The notes under the pieces: generated by a model | Told to the model about the DNA's origin: nothing | What the model saw: the letters and a program-made list of their open reading frames with translations, nothing else | Databases searched by the model: none | Made by a program: the position numbers and the translations under genes | Assembly (NCBI RefSeq): GCF_014303395.1 | Contig: NZ_CP060298.1 | Location: forward strand, 3,367,001 to 3,431,000 | Direction: 5' to 3' | Source of the DNA: Nakamurella sp. PAMC28650 | Lineage (GTDB): Bacteria; Actinomycetota; Actinomycetes; Mycobacteriales; Nakamurellaceae | Length of the DNA stretch: 64,000 nucleotides | Part shown: positions 10,437 to 20,107 of the stretch, in pieces | Layout of the letters: the number at the start of each line of letters is the position of its first letter | Position numbering within the stretch: the first letter of the stretch is position 1

Positions 10437-13400
10437 TTGTCCGGGATTTCAGGCGATTCCTTCGTCCATCTGCACGTACACACCGAGTACTCGATGCTGG
10501 ACGGCGCGGCCCGGCTGGGGCACCTGTTCGAACGGGCCGGCGAGATGGAGATGCCGGCCCTCGCGATGACCGACCACGGCAACGTCTTCGGCGCACACGA
10601 TTTCTACAAGCAGGCGCGGGCGGCCGGCATCAACCCGATCATCGGCCTCGAGGCGTACGTGACGCCCAACACGTCCCGGTTCCACAAGAAGGGCGTGCGC
10701 TGGTCCGAGGGCGGCGACGACGACGTCTCCGGTTCCGGTGCCTACACCCACATGACCCTGCTCTCGGAAACCACCGAGGGCATGCACAACCTGTTCCGGC
10801 TGTCGTCGCGGAGCTCGCTCGAGGGCTTCTACTACAAGCCCCGCGCCGATCGGGAGTTGTTGAACCAGTACGCGAAAGGGCTGATCGCCACCACCGGCTG
10901 CCCGTCCGGTGAGGTGCAGACCTGGCTGCGGATCGGCAAGTACGGGAACGCGCTCGCCTCGGCTGCGGAATTCCGGGACATCTTCGGCAGGGAGAACTAC
11001 TTCGTCGAACTGATGGATCACGGGTTGTCCATCGAGACCAGGGTGCATTCGGGTCTGATGCGGATCGCGAAGGATCTGGAACTCCCGATGATCGCGACGA
11101 ACGACCTGCACTACGTCGATCCGGCGGACGCCGACTCGCACGAGGCGCTGCTGTGCGTGCAGTCCGGGAAGACGATGGACGACCCGAACCGGTTCAAGTT
11201 CGACGCGCGGGACTTCTACCTCAAGTCCCCCCGCGAGATGCGGGAGCTGTGGGAGGGCAAGTTCGACCTCAAGGAGGCCTGCGACAACACCCTGCTGATC
11301 GCCGAGCGCTGCAAGGTCGAGTTCGACGAGGACTCCTCCTACATGCCGCGCTTCCACGTGCCAGACGGCGAGACCGAGCAGAGCTGGTTCGTCAAGGAGG
11401 TGCAGATCGGGATGAACGCGCGCTTCCCGAACGGCATCCCGCCCGAGTGCCAGACGCAGGCCGAGTTCGAGATCGGCGTCATCACCGGGATGAACTTCCC
11501 CGGATATTTCCTGGTCGTCGCCGATTTCATCAACTGGGCCAAGACGAACGGCATTAGGGTCGGTCCCGGTCGTGGGTCCGGCGCCGGCTCGATGGTCGCC
11601 TACGCCATGCGGATCACCGACCTCAACCCGTTGCAGCACGGGCTGATCTTCGAGCGGTTCCTCAACCCCGAGCGCGTGTCCATGCCCGACTTCGACGTCG
11701 ATTTCGACGAGCGCCGCCGCGGCGACGTGATCCGGTACGTCACCGAGAAGTACGGCGACGACCGGGTGGCGCAGATCGTCACCTACGGCACCATCAAGGC
11801 CAAGCAGGCGGTCAAGGACTCCGCGCGGGTGCTCGGCATGCCGTTCTCCGTCGGCGACCGGATCACCAAGGTGATGCCCGCTCCGGTGATGGGCAAGGAC
11901 GTGCCGCTGTCCAAGATCTTCGAGCCGAGCGACGCCCGGTACTCCGAGGGGGCCGAGTTCCGGGCGCTGGTGGAATCCGACGTCGACGTGCGCCGGGTGG
12001 TCGACATGGCGAAGGGACTGGAAGGTCTCAAGCGTCAGTGGGGCGTGCACGCGGCCGGGGTCATCATGTCGTCCGAGCCGCTGCAGAACCTGATCCCGAT
12101 CATGAAGCGGGAGCAGGACGGCGCGATCATCACGCAGTTCGACTATCCGACCTGTGAATCGCTGGGTCTGATCAAGATGGACTTCCTGGGCCTGCGGAAC
12201 CTGACGGTCCTGGACGACGCGCTGATCAACATCAAGGCCAACCGCGGAGAGACGATCGTCCTGGAGGATCTGTCCCTGGACGATCCGAAGACCTTCGAAC
12301 TGCTGGCCCGCGGCGACACCCTCGGCGTCTTCCAACTGGACGGCGGCCCGATGCGGGCGCTGCTCCGGTCGATGAAACCTGACAATTTCGAGGACATCTC
12401 GGCGGTCGGCGCGCTCTACCGACCGGGTCCGATGGGTGCCAACTCCCACAACGAGTACGCCGACCGGAAGAACAACCGCAAACCGGTGGTCCCCATCCAC
12501 CCGGAGCTGGCCGAGGCGCTGTCGGAGATCCTGGGCGACACCTACGGACTGATCGTCTACCAGGAGCAGGTGATGGCGATCGCGCAGCACGTCGCCGGCT
12601 ACTCCCTCGGTGCGGCCGACCTGCTGCGCCGCGCGATGGGCAAGAAGAAGAAGTCGGAACTGGACAAGCAGTTCGCGAACTTCTCGGCCGGGATGACGGA
12701 TCGCGGTTTCTCACCGGCCGCCGTGCAGACGCTCTGGGACATCCTGCTGCCGTTCTCCGACTACGCCTTCAACAAGGCGCACTCGGCCGCCTACGGTCTG
12801 GTCTCGTACTGGACGGCGTACCTGAAGGCGAACTATCCGTCCGAGTACATGGCGGCGCTGCTGACCTCCGTCGGGGACGACAAGGACAAGTCGGCCGTCT
12901 ACCTGGCCGAGTGCCGGAACATGGGCATCAAGGTCCTGCCGCCGGACGTCAACGCGTCGGAGAAGAACTTCGCCCCGGTCGGCACGGACATCCGCTTCGG
13001 GCTGTCCGCGATCCGCAACGTCGGCGCCGGAGCCGTCGCGTCGCTGATCGCCACCCGCAAGGCCAAGGGCGACTTCGCCGACTTCTCCGACTTCCTGTCC
13101 AAGGTGGAAGCCGTGGTGTGCAACAAGAAGGTCGTCGAGTCGCTGATCAAGGCCGGTGCCTTCGACTCGCTCAAGCACCCGCGCAAGGGGCTGCTGATGG
13201 CCCATGCGGAGGGCATCGACCTCTACATGAACGTGAAGAAGGCGGAGGCCGCCGGGCAGTTCGACCTCTTCGGCGAGATGAGCGCCGAGGACGTCGGCGG
13301 GTCGCTCACCGTCACCGTTCCGGACACAGAGTGGGACCAGAAACTGCTGCTCGGTTTCGAGCGGGAGATGTTGGGGCTGTACGTCTCCGGTCATCCCCTG

Positions 13401-13967
13401 TCCGGGATCGAGCACGTCCTGTCGGCCCAGTCGGACGCGTCCATCCCGGACATCATCGACGGCACGGTCCCGGACCGGGCCACCGTCACGGTGGGCGGCA
13501 TCCTGACCGGTCTGCAGCGGCGGCTCACCAAGAAGGGCGACCCGTGGGCCTCGGCCCAGCTGGAGGATCTGGCCGGCGGGGTCGAGGTCGCCTTCTTCCC
13601 CAAGGTGTACGCCGAGTTCGCCCTGAGCCTGGCCGAGGACGCCGTGGTGCTGGTCAAGGCCAGGGTGTCCCGGTCCGACGACCGGCTCAGCCTGCACGCC
13701 CAGAGCGTGGTGCTGCCGGACCTGTCCGGCCCGTCCAGCAAGGGCCCGATGCAGGTCACCATGAGCGCCACCAGATGCACCCCACCCGTCGTCGACCGGC
13801 TTCGCGAGGTGCTGCAGAACCATCCCGGCACCACCGCGGTCCACCTGCGCCTGATGAACGGGGCCAGAGCCACCACGCTGCGCCTGGACGACGGTCTGCG
13901 GGTGACCTGGACGTCCGCGCTGATGGGTGACCTCAAGGCCCTCCTGGGTGCGGATTGCCTGGCATGA
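10437..13967 (+). CDS. dnaE1: DNA polymerase III alpha subunit (replicative)
   Basis: Replicative polymerase catalytic subunit, 1176 aa from the TTG start. An N-terminal PHP domain ([29 protein letters not shown]) is followed by the C-family palm with [14 protein letters not shown] and the catalytic Asp cluster in [12 protein letters not shown], then the fingers, a tandem HhH region and a C-terminal OB fold (about residue 1000 on: [18 protein letters not shown]). Full-length and intact, with PHP metal ligands present, so it could carry PHP-exonuclease proofreading as known for mycobacterial DnaE1. Its stop overlaps the next start (ATGA). The second polymerase in the window, at 33183, is the mutasome type. 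Confidence 0.97.
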   Translation: MSGISGDSFVHLHVHTEYSMLDGAARLGHLFERAGEMEMPALAMTDHGNVFGAHDFYKQARAAGINPIIGLEAYVTPNTSRFHKKGVRWSEGGDDDVSGSGAYTHMTLLSETTEGMHNLFRLSSRSSLEGFYYKPRADRELLNQYAKGLIATTGCPSGEVQTWLRIGKYGNALASAAEFRDIFGRENYFVELMDHGLSIETRVHSGLMRIAKDLELPMIATNDLHYVDPADADSHEALLCVQSGKTMDDPNRFKFDARDFYLKSPREMRELWEGKFDLKEACDNTLLIAERCKVEFDEDSSYMPRFHVPDGETEQSWFVKEVQIGMNARFPNGIPPECQTQAEFEIGVITGMNFPGYFLVVADFINWAKTNGIRVGPGRGSGAGSMVAYAMRITDLNPLQHGLIFERFLNPERVSMPDFDVDFDERRRGDVIRYVTEKYGDDRVAQIVTYGTIKAKQAVKDSARVLGMPFSVGDRITKVMPAPVMGKDVPLSKIFEPSDARYSEGAEFRALVESDVDVRRVVDMAKGLEGLKRQWGVHAAGVIMSSEPLQNLIPIMKREQDGAIITQFDYPTCESLGLIKMDFLGLRNLTVLDDALINIKANRGETIVLEDLSLDDPKTFELLARGDTLGVFQLDGGPMRALLRSMKPDNFEDISAVGALYRPGPMGANSHNEYADRKNNRKPVVPIHPELAEALSEILGDTYGLIVYQEQVMAIAQHVAGYSLGAADLLRRAMGKKKKSELDKQFANFSAGMTDRGFSPAAVQTLWDILLPFSDYAFNKAHSAAYGLVSYWTAYLKANYPSEYMAALLTSVGDDKDKSAVYLAECRNMGIKVLPPDVNASEKNFAPVGTDIRFGLSAIRNVGAGAVASLIATRKAKGDFADFSDFLSKVEAVVCNKKVVESLIKAGAFDSLKHPRKGLLMAHAEGIDLYMNVKKAEAAGQFDLFGEMSAEDVGGSLTVTVPDTEWDQKLLLGFEREMLGLYVSGHPLSGIEHVLSAQSDASIPDIIDGTVPDRATVTVGGILTGLQRRLTKKGDPWASAQLEDLAGGVEVAFFPKVYAEFALSLAEDAVVLVKARVSRSDDRLSLHAQSVVLPDLSGPSSKGPMQVTMSATRCTPPVVDRLREVLQNHPGTTAVHLRLMNGARATTLRLDDGLRVTWTSALMGDLKALLGADCLA

Positions 13968-14479
13968 ACGAGGAGTTGAGGCTCTGGCGGTCCGGTGCCG
14001 TCGTGGTCGGTGGCGCGGTGATCGTCGGTGCCCTGCAGGGGTGGCTCTGGTCCCGGATCGCGCCGGGTGAGCAGTTCTTCGTCAACACGGACGGATCGTT
14101 CGGCGGCCTGCCGACCGAGTCCTACCACCAGTTCACGTCGATCGCGATCTTCGCGCTGATCGGGTTGGTCGTCGCGGTCGCCGCCGCCACCCTGACCTGG
14201 CACTGGCGCTCGGTGCGCGGCGCCGCCATGGCGCTGGTGGTGGTCGGGGCGAACGGGTTGGGAGCGCTCACCGCCTACCTGCTGGGCCGGGTGCTGGCCA
14301 GTGGCATCGATCCGGCGACCGTCGGCAACAGCAGCACCGCATCGATCGTGACGGCGGCGCCGGTGCTGGGCAACGTCATGGTCGTCGTCGTGCAGCCGGC
14401 CATCGCCATCGCCGTGTACACCTTCCTGGTCGCCTGGAACGGACAGCCGGGGCTGGACCGCCCGCAGACTGCCGCCTGA
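13964..14479 (+). CDS. Four-TM membrane protein, DUF2567-like
   Basis: 171-aa integral membrane protein with about four TM helices (near residues 7-28, 50-72, 85-108 and 125-150) and an extracytoplasmic loop after TM1 ([16 protein letters not shown]). TM order plus the WSRIAP and TWHWRSVRG segments resemble the actinobacterial DUF2567 family; this assignment is from memory and moderate. The ATG at 13964 overlaps the dnaE1 stop, so it is co-translated with the polymerase. Function unknown. Confidence 0.65.
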   Translation: MNEELRLWRSGAVVVGGAVIVGALQGWLWSRIAPGEQFFVNTDGSFGGLPTESYHQFTSIAIFALIGLVVAVAAATLTWHWRSVRGAAMALVVVGANGLGALTAYLLGRVLASGIDPATVGNSSTASIVTAAPVLGNVMVVVVQPAIAIAVYTFLVAWNGQPGLDRPQTAA

Positions 14480-14482
14480 TCG

Positions 14483-15550
14483 ATGCGGGTACTGCTGACC
14501 GGTGCCGCCGGCTTCATCGGGTCGACCATCGCCGACCTGCTGCAGGCCAGGGGCGACGAGGTGGTCCCGGTCGACCTGCTGCTCCCCAAGGCCCACGGCG
14601 TGCAGACCCCGCAGTGGTGCCCGGAAAACCTGGTCGTCGGCGACATCCGGGACTCCGAGCTGGTCGATGGCGTCCTACCCGGCGTTGACGTCGTCTGCCA
14701 TCAGGCGGCGATGGTCGGCCTCGGCGTCGATGCGGGCGACGCTCCCGACTACGCCGGGCACAACGTGCTGGGCACCGCCGTCCTGCTGTCCGCAATGGCG
14801 GCCGCTGGTGTGCGATCACTGGTGCAGGCGTCCTCGATGGTCGTCTACGGCGAAGGCCGCTACCGCTGCGCCGAGCACGGCGACGTCCGACCGGGGCCAC
14901 GACTTCCGGAGGCGCTGACGGCCGGCGAATTCGAACCGCCCTGTCCGCGGTGCGGCGCCCACCTGCAGTGGGCCACCATCTCCGAGGACGCACCGCTGGA
15001 CCCGCGGAACACCTATGCGGCCAGCAAACTGGCACAGGAACATTTCGCCGCCGCCTGGGCCCGGCAGACCTCTGGTGCCGTGACATCACTGCGCTACCAC
15101 AACGTCTACGGGCCGCGGATGCCGCGGGACACCCCCTACGCCGGAGTGGCCGCGATCTTCCGATCAGCGCTGGAATCCGGACGCGCACCGCGGGTCTACG
15201 AGGACGGCGGTCAGATGCGCGATTTCATCCACGTGCACGACATCGCGGCGGCGAATCTCGCGGCCATCGACCGACTCGCTGCCTCGAGGCCACCGTCAGG
15301 CGGAGAAGTGCTGGCCTGCAACGTGTCTTCCGGCGATCCGCACAGCGTCGGCGACTTGGCGGTCGCGTTGGCCCGCGTGATGGGCGGCCCGCCGCCGCTG
15401 GTGGTCGGCGGAGGACGGCCGGGTGACGTCCGGCACGTGGTGGCCGACCCGGCGCTGGCTGCTGACGTGCTCGGCTTCCGGGCCACCGTGCCCTTCGACA
15501 CCGGCGTCCGGGAATTTGCGACCGCCCCTATGCGGCCACCGGCAGCCTGA
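14483..15550 (+). CDS. NAD-dependent epimerase/dehydratase (extended SDR) with Cys/His insert
   Basis: 355-aa extended SDR. The N-terminal nucleotide-binding motif is GAAGFIGS (residues 7-14), the active-site YAASK has Tyr178 and Lys182, and YGPRMP and [13 protein letters not shown] are typical of sugar-nucleotide epimerases. Unusual is an insert at about residues 126-160 with C129-x2-H132 and C154-x2-C157, which looks like a structural zinc site. It begins 3 bp after the DUF2567-like gene and overlaps the convergent kinase gene by 23 bp. It probably acts on a nucleotide sugar for the envelope genes to the right, but the substrate is unknown. Confidence 0.85.
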   Translation: MRVLLTGAAGFIGSTIADLLQARGDEVVPVDLLLPKAHGVQTPQWCPENLVVGDIRDSELVDGVLPGVDVVCHQAAMVGLGVDAGDAPDYAGHNVLGTAVLLSAMAAAGVRSLVQASSMVVYGEGRYRCAEHGDVRPGPRLPEALTAGEFEPPCPRCGAHLQWATISEDAPLDPRNTYAASKLAQEHFAAAWARQTSGAVTSLRYHNVYGPRMPRDTPYAGVAAIFRSALESGRAPRVYEDGGQMRDFIHVHDIAAANLAAIDRLAASRPPSGGEVLACNVSSGDPHSVGDLAVALARVMGGPPPLVVGGGRPGDVRHVVADPALAADVLGFRATVPFDTGVREFATAPMRPPAA

Positions 15551-16541
15551 CCTCGAAACGGCAGCCATCGCCGTGGTTCTGGACGGCGATCCTGCCGCCG
15601 TGGGCCTCCACCAGACCTCTGGCGATGGCCAGTCCCAGCCCGGCCCCCGCGGCATCGGGCATCGGCGAGCGGGCCTGCGAACCGCGGAAGGCCACGTCGA
15701 ACACCTTCGGCAGGTCGGGTTCGGCGATTCCGCCGCAGCTGTCCTGCACGGCCATCCAGGCCTCGCCTCCGTCGACGCCCGCCAGGAGCGTGACCGCCCC
15801 GTCCTCGGGGGTGTGCCGGACCGCATTCACCAGGAGGTTGCGGAGCACCCTGGTCAGTTCGGCGTCGGAACCCGAGACGGTCGGCCACCCGCCGTCGGCC
15901 CTGGCGTTGAGGACGACCCGGCGCTTGCGCGCGGAGGGCGCGGTGGATTCCATCGCATCGGCGACCAGACCTTCGACGGCGATGTCGTGGAAATGAAGCT
16001 TCAGCGCGCCGGCATTGATCTTGGACAGCTCGAAGAGGTCGTCCACCATGTCGGAGAGCCGGATGCTCTCGGTGTTGATCCGCCTGGCGTAGTCGGCGAT
16101 CTCCTGGGGGTCGACCACCACCGCGTCCTCCAGCGCCTCGCTCATCGCCCGGATCCCGGCCAGTGGGGTCCGGAGGTCATGGCTGACCCACGCCACCAGC
16201 TCACGCCGCGACGACTCTGCGGCCCGTTCGGTGGCCCGTTCCGTCTCGGCGGTCATGCCCGCGATCGCGATGCGCCGGCCGAGGAGCGCCGCAGCGGGCA
16301 CCACCGCGACGGCGATCAGGCCGCAGGTCACCGCCGTCCACCGCAGTTGGGTGGTGAACATGAAGCCGCTGATCGACACCACGAAGGCCAGGACGGAAAG
16401 GATCGGGATCGCGACAAGGGCAGCGATGTTGACGGCCACTGACCGCCCCCGGAGCAGAGCGAGCACCCCGAGTTCGATGGCCACGGTGATGACGCAGGCC
16501 ACCATGGCCCACGGCAGGATGTGCAGTACGTCGGTCCACAT
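15528..16541 (-). CDS. Membrane sensor histidine kinase (orphan)
   Basis: 337-aa sensor kinase. About three or four N-terminal TM helices (residues 8-90) have almost no extracytoplasmic domain, suggesting a membrane-embedded signal or partner. The dimerisation/phosphoacceptor motif is [11 protein letters not shown] with His121, followed by an N-box ([10 protein letters not shown]), a [12 protein letters not shown]-box and the [20 protein letters not shown]2 box. All catalytic boxes look intact. No response regulator lies in the window. The ATG has GGGAG at 7-nt spacing. It is the distal gene after the GT-C-like gene, 87 bp downstream of it. Confidence 0.88.
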   Translation of the reverse strand: MWTDVLHILPWAMVACVITVAIELGVLALLRGRSVAVNIAALVAIPILSVLAFVVSISGFMFTTQLRWTAVTCGLIAVAVVPAAALLGRRIAIAGMTAETERATERAAESSRRELVAWVSHDLRTPLAGIRAMSEALEDAVVVDPQEIADYARRINTESIRLSDMVDDLFELSKINAGALKLHFHDIAVEGLVADAMESTAPSARKRRVVLNARADGGWPTVSGSDAELTRVLRNLLVNAVRHTPEDGAVTLLAGVDGGEAWMAVQDSCGGIAEPDLPKVFDVAFRGSQARSPMPDAAGAGLGLAIARGLVEAHGGRIAVQNHGDGCRFEVRLPVAA

Positions 16542-16628
16542 GTCAAGCTCCCGTCGTCGTGTTCAGCGGGACCGACGAGTGCCGACGGAGCTCCCGGCAC
16601 CTCTTGGGTCGACCGTGTTGTCCATGAT

Positions 16629-17987
16629 TCACCAATAGGTCAGCTCCAGGTGATTGACCAGCAGTGCGATGACGATCTGCAGCCCCAGGGCGAGGGGCAC
16701 CAGCCGTCTCGGGAGCAGCGCCAACGAGGCGATCAGCCAGAATGCGAATGGCAACCAGATCCTCTCGGTCTCGGCCTTGGACAGGCCGGTGAGGTCCGCG
16801 ACCACGACGGCGGCGCCGGCGGCGAGCGAAAGTGCCGCCGGCACGAAGGTTTCCCGGTCAAGGCTGCGCCGCCTGGCCCTGGCGGCGATGAGCGCCGCCC
16901 GACGGAGCCCGGCGGCGACGGCCGGACCAGCCGACAGGGTGAGGGCGGCCGGGTTGGCCCAGACGTAGTAGGAGTAGGGCCGCAGACTCGCGACCCCCTG
17001 GTAGTACCGGATGGTCACCAGGCGCTCGCCCTGCAGCCAGTCGAATCCGGCCAGCGTGAAGGCGGCGGCGACCACGACGGCACCGGCCAGCGTTGCCGGC
17101 CAGACCCGGCGGTGGGCCGAGAGGGCGAGCGCCGTCAGGACGACGGCCGCGATCAGCACCAACCCGTAGGAGAGGTAGGCGGTGCAGCCGAGCAGCAACC
17201 CGCCGCCGCCGGCCATCAGGACACTGCGCCGCCGACTGCCGATCACGGCCAGCGCAACGCCCCAGGCTGCGACGCCTGCGAAGAGGCCGTCGGCCGACAC
17301 CCCCACCCAGACGGCTCCGGGGAAGAAGACGGCGAAGGGCAGGATGCGGCGTGCAGCATCAGGCGCGCCGAGGTCGCGAACCGTCAGGCAGACGGCCACT
17401 CCGGCCGATGATCCGACGGCGATCACCATGGCTCCGGCCCATCCGCCGCCGCCCAGCCCGATCCGGTCCAGCACCAGGAACACCAGCGTGGCACCCGGCG
17501 GATGGCTGGAGACATGGGTGGTCCAGGAGCCGGGCTGGAAGTCCAGGATGTGCCTGGTGAATCCCCGCAGGAACTCACCCACGCCGCCGATCCGGGGCAG
17601 GTCGTGAAGGTACTCGTTGTCGGTGGTCAGCCGGTCCACCCAACCCCGTTGCCAGCCGTCGACCAATGCCAGCGACGAGGTCCAGGCAATCGCGGCGACC
17701 ACCGCGAGCGGACCCAGCCTCCGCCAGGGCAGGGATGCGGAAATTCGCACGGCGTAGATCATCCCGAGAATCCCGAGGGTGATCGCAAATGGCGACCCGA
17801 TGCCGAGGTGCGGCATCACCCGCGAGAACAGCGGCGGTGCTTGCAGATTCAGCGGGACGCCTGCGTCGAGCAGCGCGTAGCCCACCGCGCACGCCACCGC
17901 CACCAGTGCGATCGCGGCGGCCACGGCCATCAGATCGCCGTGTTCGGCCCGCGTCGGAGGGGGAGTGGTCAGTGGTCGGTCGGTCAT
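16629..17987 (-). CDS. Polytopic membrane protein, GT-C glycosyltransferase-like
   Basis: About 452-aa protein with roughly 10-12 TM helices. A large first periplasmic loop region (about 100-170) includes the TTHVSSHPPGAT segment; a conserved His-Pro-Pro-Gly after TM helices is often seen in actinobacterial GT-C/GT39- and GT87-like lipid-linked sugar transferases, so the protein probably uses a polyprenyl-phosphate sugar. No catalytic Asp pair can be assigned with certainty. Start taken as the ATG at 17987; an in-frame GTG lies 6 bp upstream. A TAGGGT box sits 9 nt before the ATG. It is divergent from the GT2 gene, which fits a shared envelope-glycan role. Confidence 0.65.
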   Translation of the reverse strand: MTDRPLTTPPPTRAEHGDLMAVAAAIALVAVACAVGYALLDAGVPLNLQAPPLFSRVMPHLGIGSPFAITLGILGMIYAVRISASLPWRRLGPLAVVAAIAWTSSLALVDGWQRGWVDRLTTDNEYLHDLPRIGGVGEFLRGFTRHILDFQPGSWTTHVSSHPPGATLVFLVLDRIGLGGGGWAGAMVIAVGSSAGVAVCLTVRDLGAPDAARRILPFAVFFPGAVWVGVSADGLFAGVAAWGVALAVIGSRRRSVLMAGGGGLLLGCTAYLSYGLVLIAAVVLTALALSAHRRVWPATLAGAVVVAAAFTLAGFDWLQGERLVTIRYYQGVASLRPYSYYVWANPAALTLSAGPAVAAGLRRAALIAARARRRSLDRETFVPAALSLAAGAAVVVADLTGLSKAETERIWLPFAFWLIASLALLPRRLVPLALGLQIVIALLVNHLELTYW

Positions 17988-17996
17988 CTCCACCGC

Positions 17997-18002
17997 ACCC
18001 TA
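17997..18002 (-). promoter_or_regulatory. Leaderless -10 box for the GT-C-like gene
   Basis: TAGGGT on the minus strand, 9 nt before the ATG at 17987. Confidence 0.45.
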
Positions 18003-18041
18003 GACAGGCGGCGGGGCGATCGGCAGCTTGGGATGCGGACG

Positions 18042-18063
18042 AAAGAATTCGGAAAGGATTCGG
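18042..18063. promoter_or_regulatory. 11-bp direct repeat in the divergent promoter, possible response-regulator site
   Basis: AAAGAATTCGG followed directly by AAAGGATTCGG (10 of 11 identical), ending 37 bp before the GT2 -10 box. OmpR-type regulators typically bind tandem repeats with 10-11 bp phasing. The orphan histidine kinase in this cluster makes such a site plausible, but this is inference. Confidence 0.4.
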
Positions 18064-18100
18064 TAATCCGCGGGCGCCGTATTCGAGCCTGATCTCCCCA

Positions 18101-18106
18101 TAGGTT
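18101..18106 (+). promoter_or_regulatory. Leaderless -10 box for the GT2 gene
   Basis: TAGGTT with 8 nt to the ATG at 18115 and no Shine-Dalgarno between. Confidence 0.5.
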
Positions 18107-18114
18107 CTTGAGCC

Positions 18115-18804
18115 ATGAACCCCTCAGAAAAGTCGGTCGAGGTGATATTCCCGTGCCTCGACGAACTGGCGGCGTTGCCCGCGGTGCTCGCCGCTGTGCC
18201 GGCTGGATATCAGATCATCCTGGTGGACAACGGATCCACCGACGGAAGTGGCGAGTTGGCCCGGCGTCTGGGCGCCACCGTGGTGGTGGAGAGTCGCCGT
18301 GGATATGGCGCTGCGGTGCACGCCGGGCTGGCCGCCGCCACCGGGGAGGTGGTGGCGGTGATGGATTGCGACGGTTCGCTCGACCCGGCCGAACTCCCGG
18401 CGCTGGTCGCTGCGGTGCTCAAGGGCGGCTGCGATCTGGCCGTCGGTCGCCGGCTGCCGGTCCAGCGCCGGAGCTGGCCGTGGCACGCCCGGATCGGGAA
18501 CAGGGTGCTGGCCATGGTGCTGTCGCACTCGTCGAGCAACCTGTCGCTGGCCGATCTCGGCCCGGTGCGGGTGGCTCACCGGCTCGATCTGCTGGCGCTC
18601 GAGGTCGGTGACCGCCGCAGCGGCTATCCCGTCGAGACGCTGACCAGAGCCGCTCGCGCGGGCTGGCGGATCCAGGAGTTCGACGTCAGCTACCGTCGCC
18701 GGGCCGTCGGCACCCGCTCCAAGGTGTCCGGATCGATCCGCGGGACCGTGATCGCGACGGGCGACATCCTGCGGATCGTCCGTCGCGAGCGGGTGGCGGC
18801 ATGA
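18115..18804 (+). CDS. Glycosyltransferase family 2
   Basis: 229-aa GT-A fold transferase. VEVIFPCLDE, ILVDNGSTDGSGEL and AVMDCDGSLDP (DXD-type metal/nucleotide-sugar site at about residues 83-87) are typical of the dolichol-phosphate-mannose-synthase-like GT2 branch. There are no TM helices, so it works at the cytoplasmic membrane face. It heads a tightly coupled five-gene unit (GT2, DUF2064, methyltransferase, molybdoenzyme, membrane protein) with 1-4 bp overlaps throughout. Donor and acceptor are unknown. Confidence 0.88.
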   Translation: MNPSEKSVEVIFPCLDELAALPAVLAAVPAGYQIILVDNGSTDGSGELARRLGATVVVESRRGYGAAVHAGLAAATGEVVAVMDCDGSLDPAELPALVAAVLKGGCDLAVGRRLPVQRRSWPWHARIGNRVLAMVLSHSSSNLSLADLGPVRVAHRLDLLALEVGDRRSGYPVETLTRAARAGWRIQEFDVSYRRRAVGTRSKVSGSIRGTVIATGDILRIVRRERVAA

Positions 18805-19484
18805 ACCCGGCCACGGTGCTGGTGATGGCCAAGGCGCCGGTCGCCGGCCGGGTGAAGACCCGGCTCTGCCCGCCGCTGCTGCCGGCCCAGGCCGCGGATC
18901 TGGCCGCTGCCGCTCTGCTGGACACCGTGAGTTCGGTGGCCGCCACAGTGGACGCCCGCACGGTGGTTGCGCTGGACGGCGAAGTCCGCCATGCCCGACG
19001 CGCCGGCGAGCTGCGGGCTGCCCTGGCCGAGGTGACCGTGATCCCGCAGCAGGGGAACAGTTTTTCAGCACGGTTGGTCGCCGCGCACATCGATGCCGGA
19101 GGCGACGGACCCGTGCTGCAGATCGGGATGGACACGCCTCAACTCACCCCGATGATGCTGACATCGGCGATGGCCGTGCTGCGCGCGCCGCAGGTGGACG
19201 CGGTGCTCGGCCCGGCGAGTGACGGCGGCTGGTGGGCGCTCGGTCTGAGAGCGGCCGTCCATGCGCGGGTGCTGCGCGACGTGCCCTTGTCCCGTCACGA
19301 CACCGGTGAGCTGACTCTGTCGGCGCTGCGTGCCATCGGTCTCCGGGTGGAGATCCTGCCGACCCTCACCGATGTCGACACCTTCACCGATGCCATCCGC
19401 GTCTCGATGATCGCCCCCGGCACGCTGTTCGCGGCCGGCGTCCGCAAGCTCCTGACCGAGAACAGATTGCGAGCCGCATCTTGA
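18801..19484 (+). CDS. DUF2064 / TIGR04282-type transferase
   Basis: 227-aa protein of the DUF2064 family, related to nucleotidyl/glycosyltransferases with a GT-A-like fold. Diagnostic motifs: VMAKAPVAGRVKTRL near the N-terminus, IGMDTPQLTP in the centre, GPASDGGWWALGL and LRDVPLSRHDTGELT. Family members near GT2 genes are annotated as arsenosugar-type glycosyltransferases, but only a few are characterised, so that name should not be transferred. The ATG overlaps the GT2 stop (ATGA). Confidence 0.85.
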   Translation: MNPATVLVMAKAPVAGRVKTRLCPPLLPAQAADLAAAALLDTVSSVAATVDARTVVALDGEVRHARRAGELRAALAEVTVIPQQGNSFSARLVAAHIDAGGDGPVLQIGMDTPQLTPMMLTSAMAVLRAPQVDAVLGPASDGGWWALGLRAAVHARVLRDVPLSRHDTGELTLSALRAIGLRVEILPTLTDVDTFTDAIRVSMIAPGTLFAAGVRKLLTENRLRAAS

Positions 19485-20107
19485 ATGCCCTGAGCGTGTA
19501 CGAATCGGCATTGAGGGGCGGTTCGGCCTCCCTGGTGAACCAGCACGGCCGACACCGGGCCCTGCCGATCCCGCTGTGGGCCGGAGACGCCTGCGGCGCA
19601 GACGAAGTACTGCTGGAGAAGTGTGTCGGCCCGACGCTGGACGTGGGGTGCGGTCCCGGGCGGATGACCGCCGCGCTGACGGCCCGTGGCACAGCCACCC
19701 TGGGCATCGACATCTCGGCCCTGGCCGTCGACCTGACCAACGCCCGCGGCGGACTCGCCCTGCAACGGAGCGTCTTCGATGACGTCCCCGGCGAGGGCCG
19801 GTGGTCGCACCTGCTGCTCGCCGACGGCAACATCGGCATCGGTGGGGATCCGGCGCTGCTGTTGCGGCGATGTGGGCAACTGCTGGCCGCCGGCGGCAGC
19901 ATCCTGCTGGACGTCGACCCGCCCGGGTCCGGGGTGCTGGTGGAAAGGGTCCGCATCGAGCGCGACGGGCACAGCAGCGGTTGGTTCCGGTGGTGCTGGG
20001 TGGGCGCGGAGGTGCTGCCCGATCTGGCCGTACCGGCCGGCCTTGCGGTGGTGCGCACCTGGCTCGCTGCAGACCGCTGGCAGGCGCAGTTGGTGAAGAA
20101 GCGATGA
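19481..20107 (+). CDS. Class I SAM-dependent methyltransferase
   Basis: 208 aa. Rossmann-type methyltransferase with motif I LDVGCGPGRM (about residues 53-62), followed by LGIDISALAVDLTNARGG (motif II region) and LLADGNIGIGGD (motif IV region). The start is the TTG overlapping the DUF2064 stop (TTGA); the nearby ATG at 19485 is out of frame. The substrate is unknown; its position suggests methylation of a product made by the two upstream transferases. Confidence 0.85.
   Translation: MNALSVYESALRGGSASLVNQHGRHRALPIPLWAGDACGADEVLLEKCVGPTLDVGCGPGRMTAALTARGTATLGIDISALAVDLTNARGGLALQRSVFDDVPGEGRWSHLLLADGNIGIGGDPALLLRRCGQLLAAGGSILLDVDPPGSGVLVERVRIERDGHSSGWFRWCWVGAEVLPDLAVPAGLAVVRTWLAADRWQAQLVKKR

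Noticed and set aside
10449-12590. Long open frame antisense to dnaE1
   Set aside because: Opposite a universally conserved polymerase; translation rich in His/Val/Asp/Arg without any domain.
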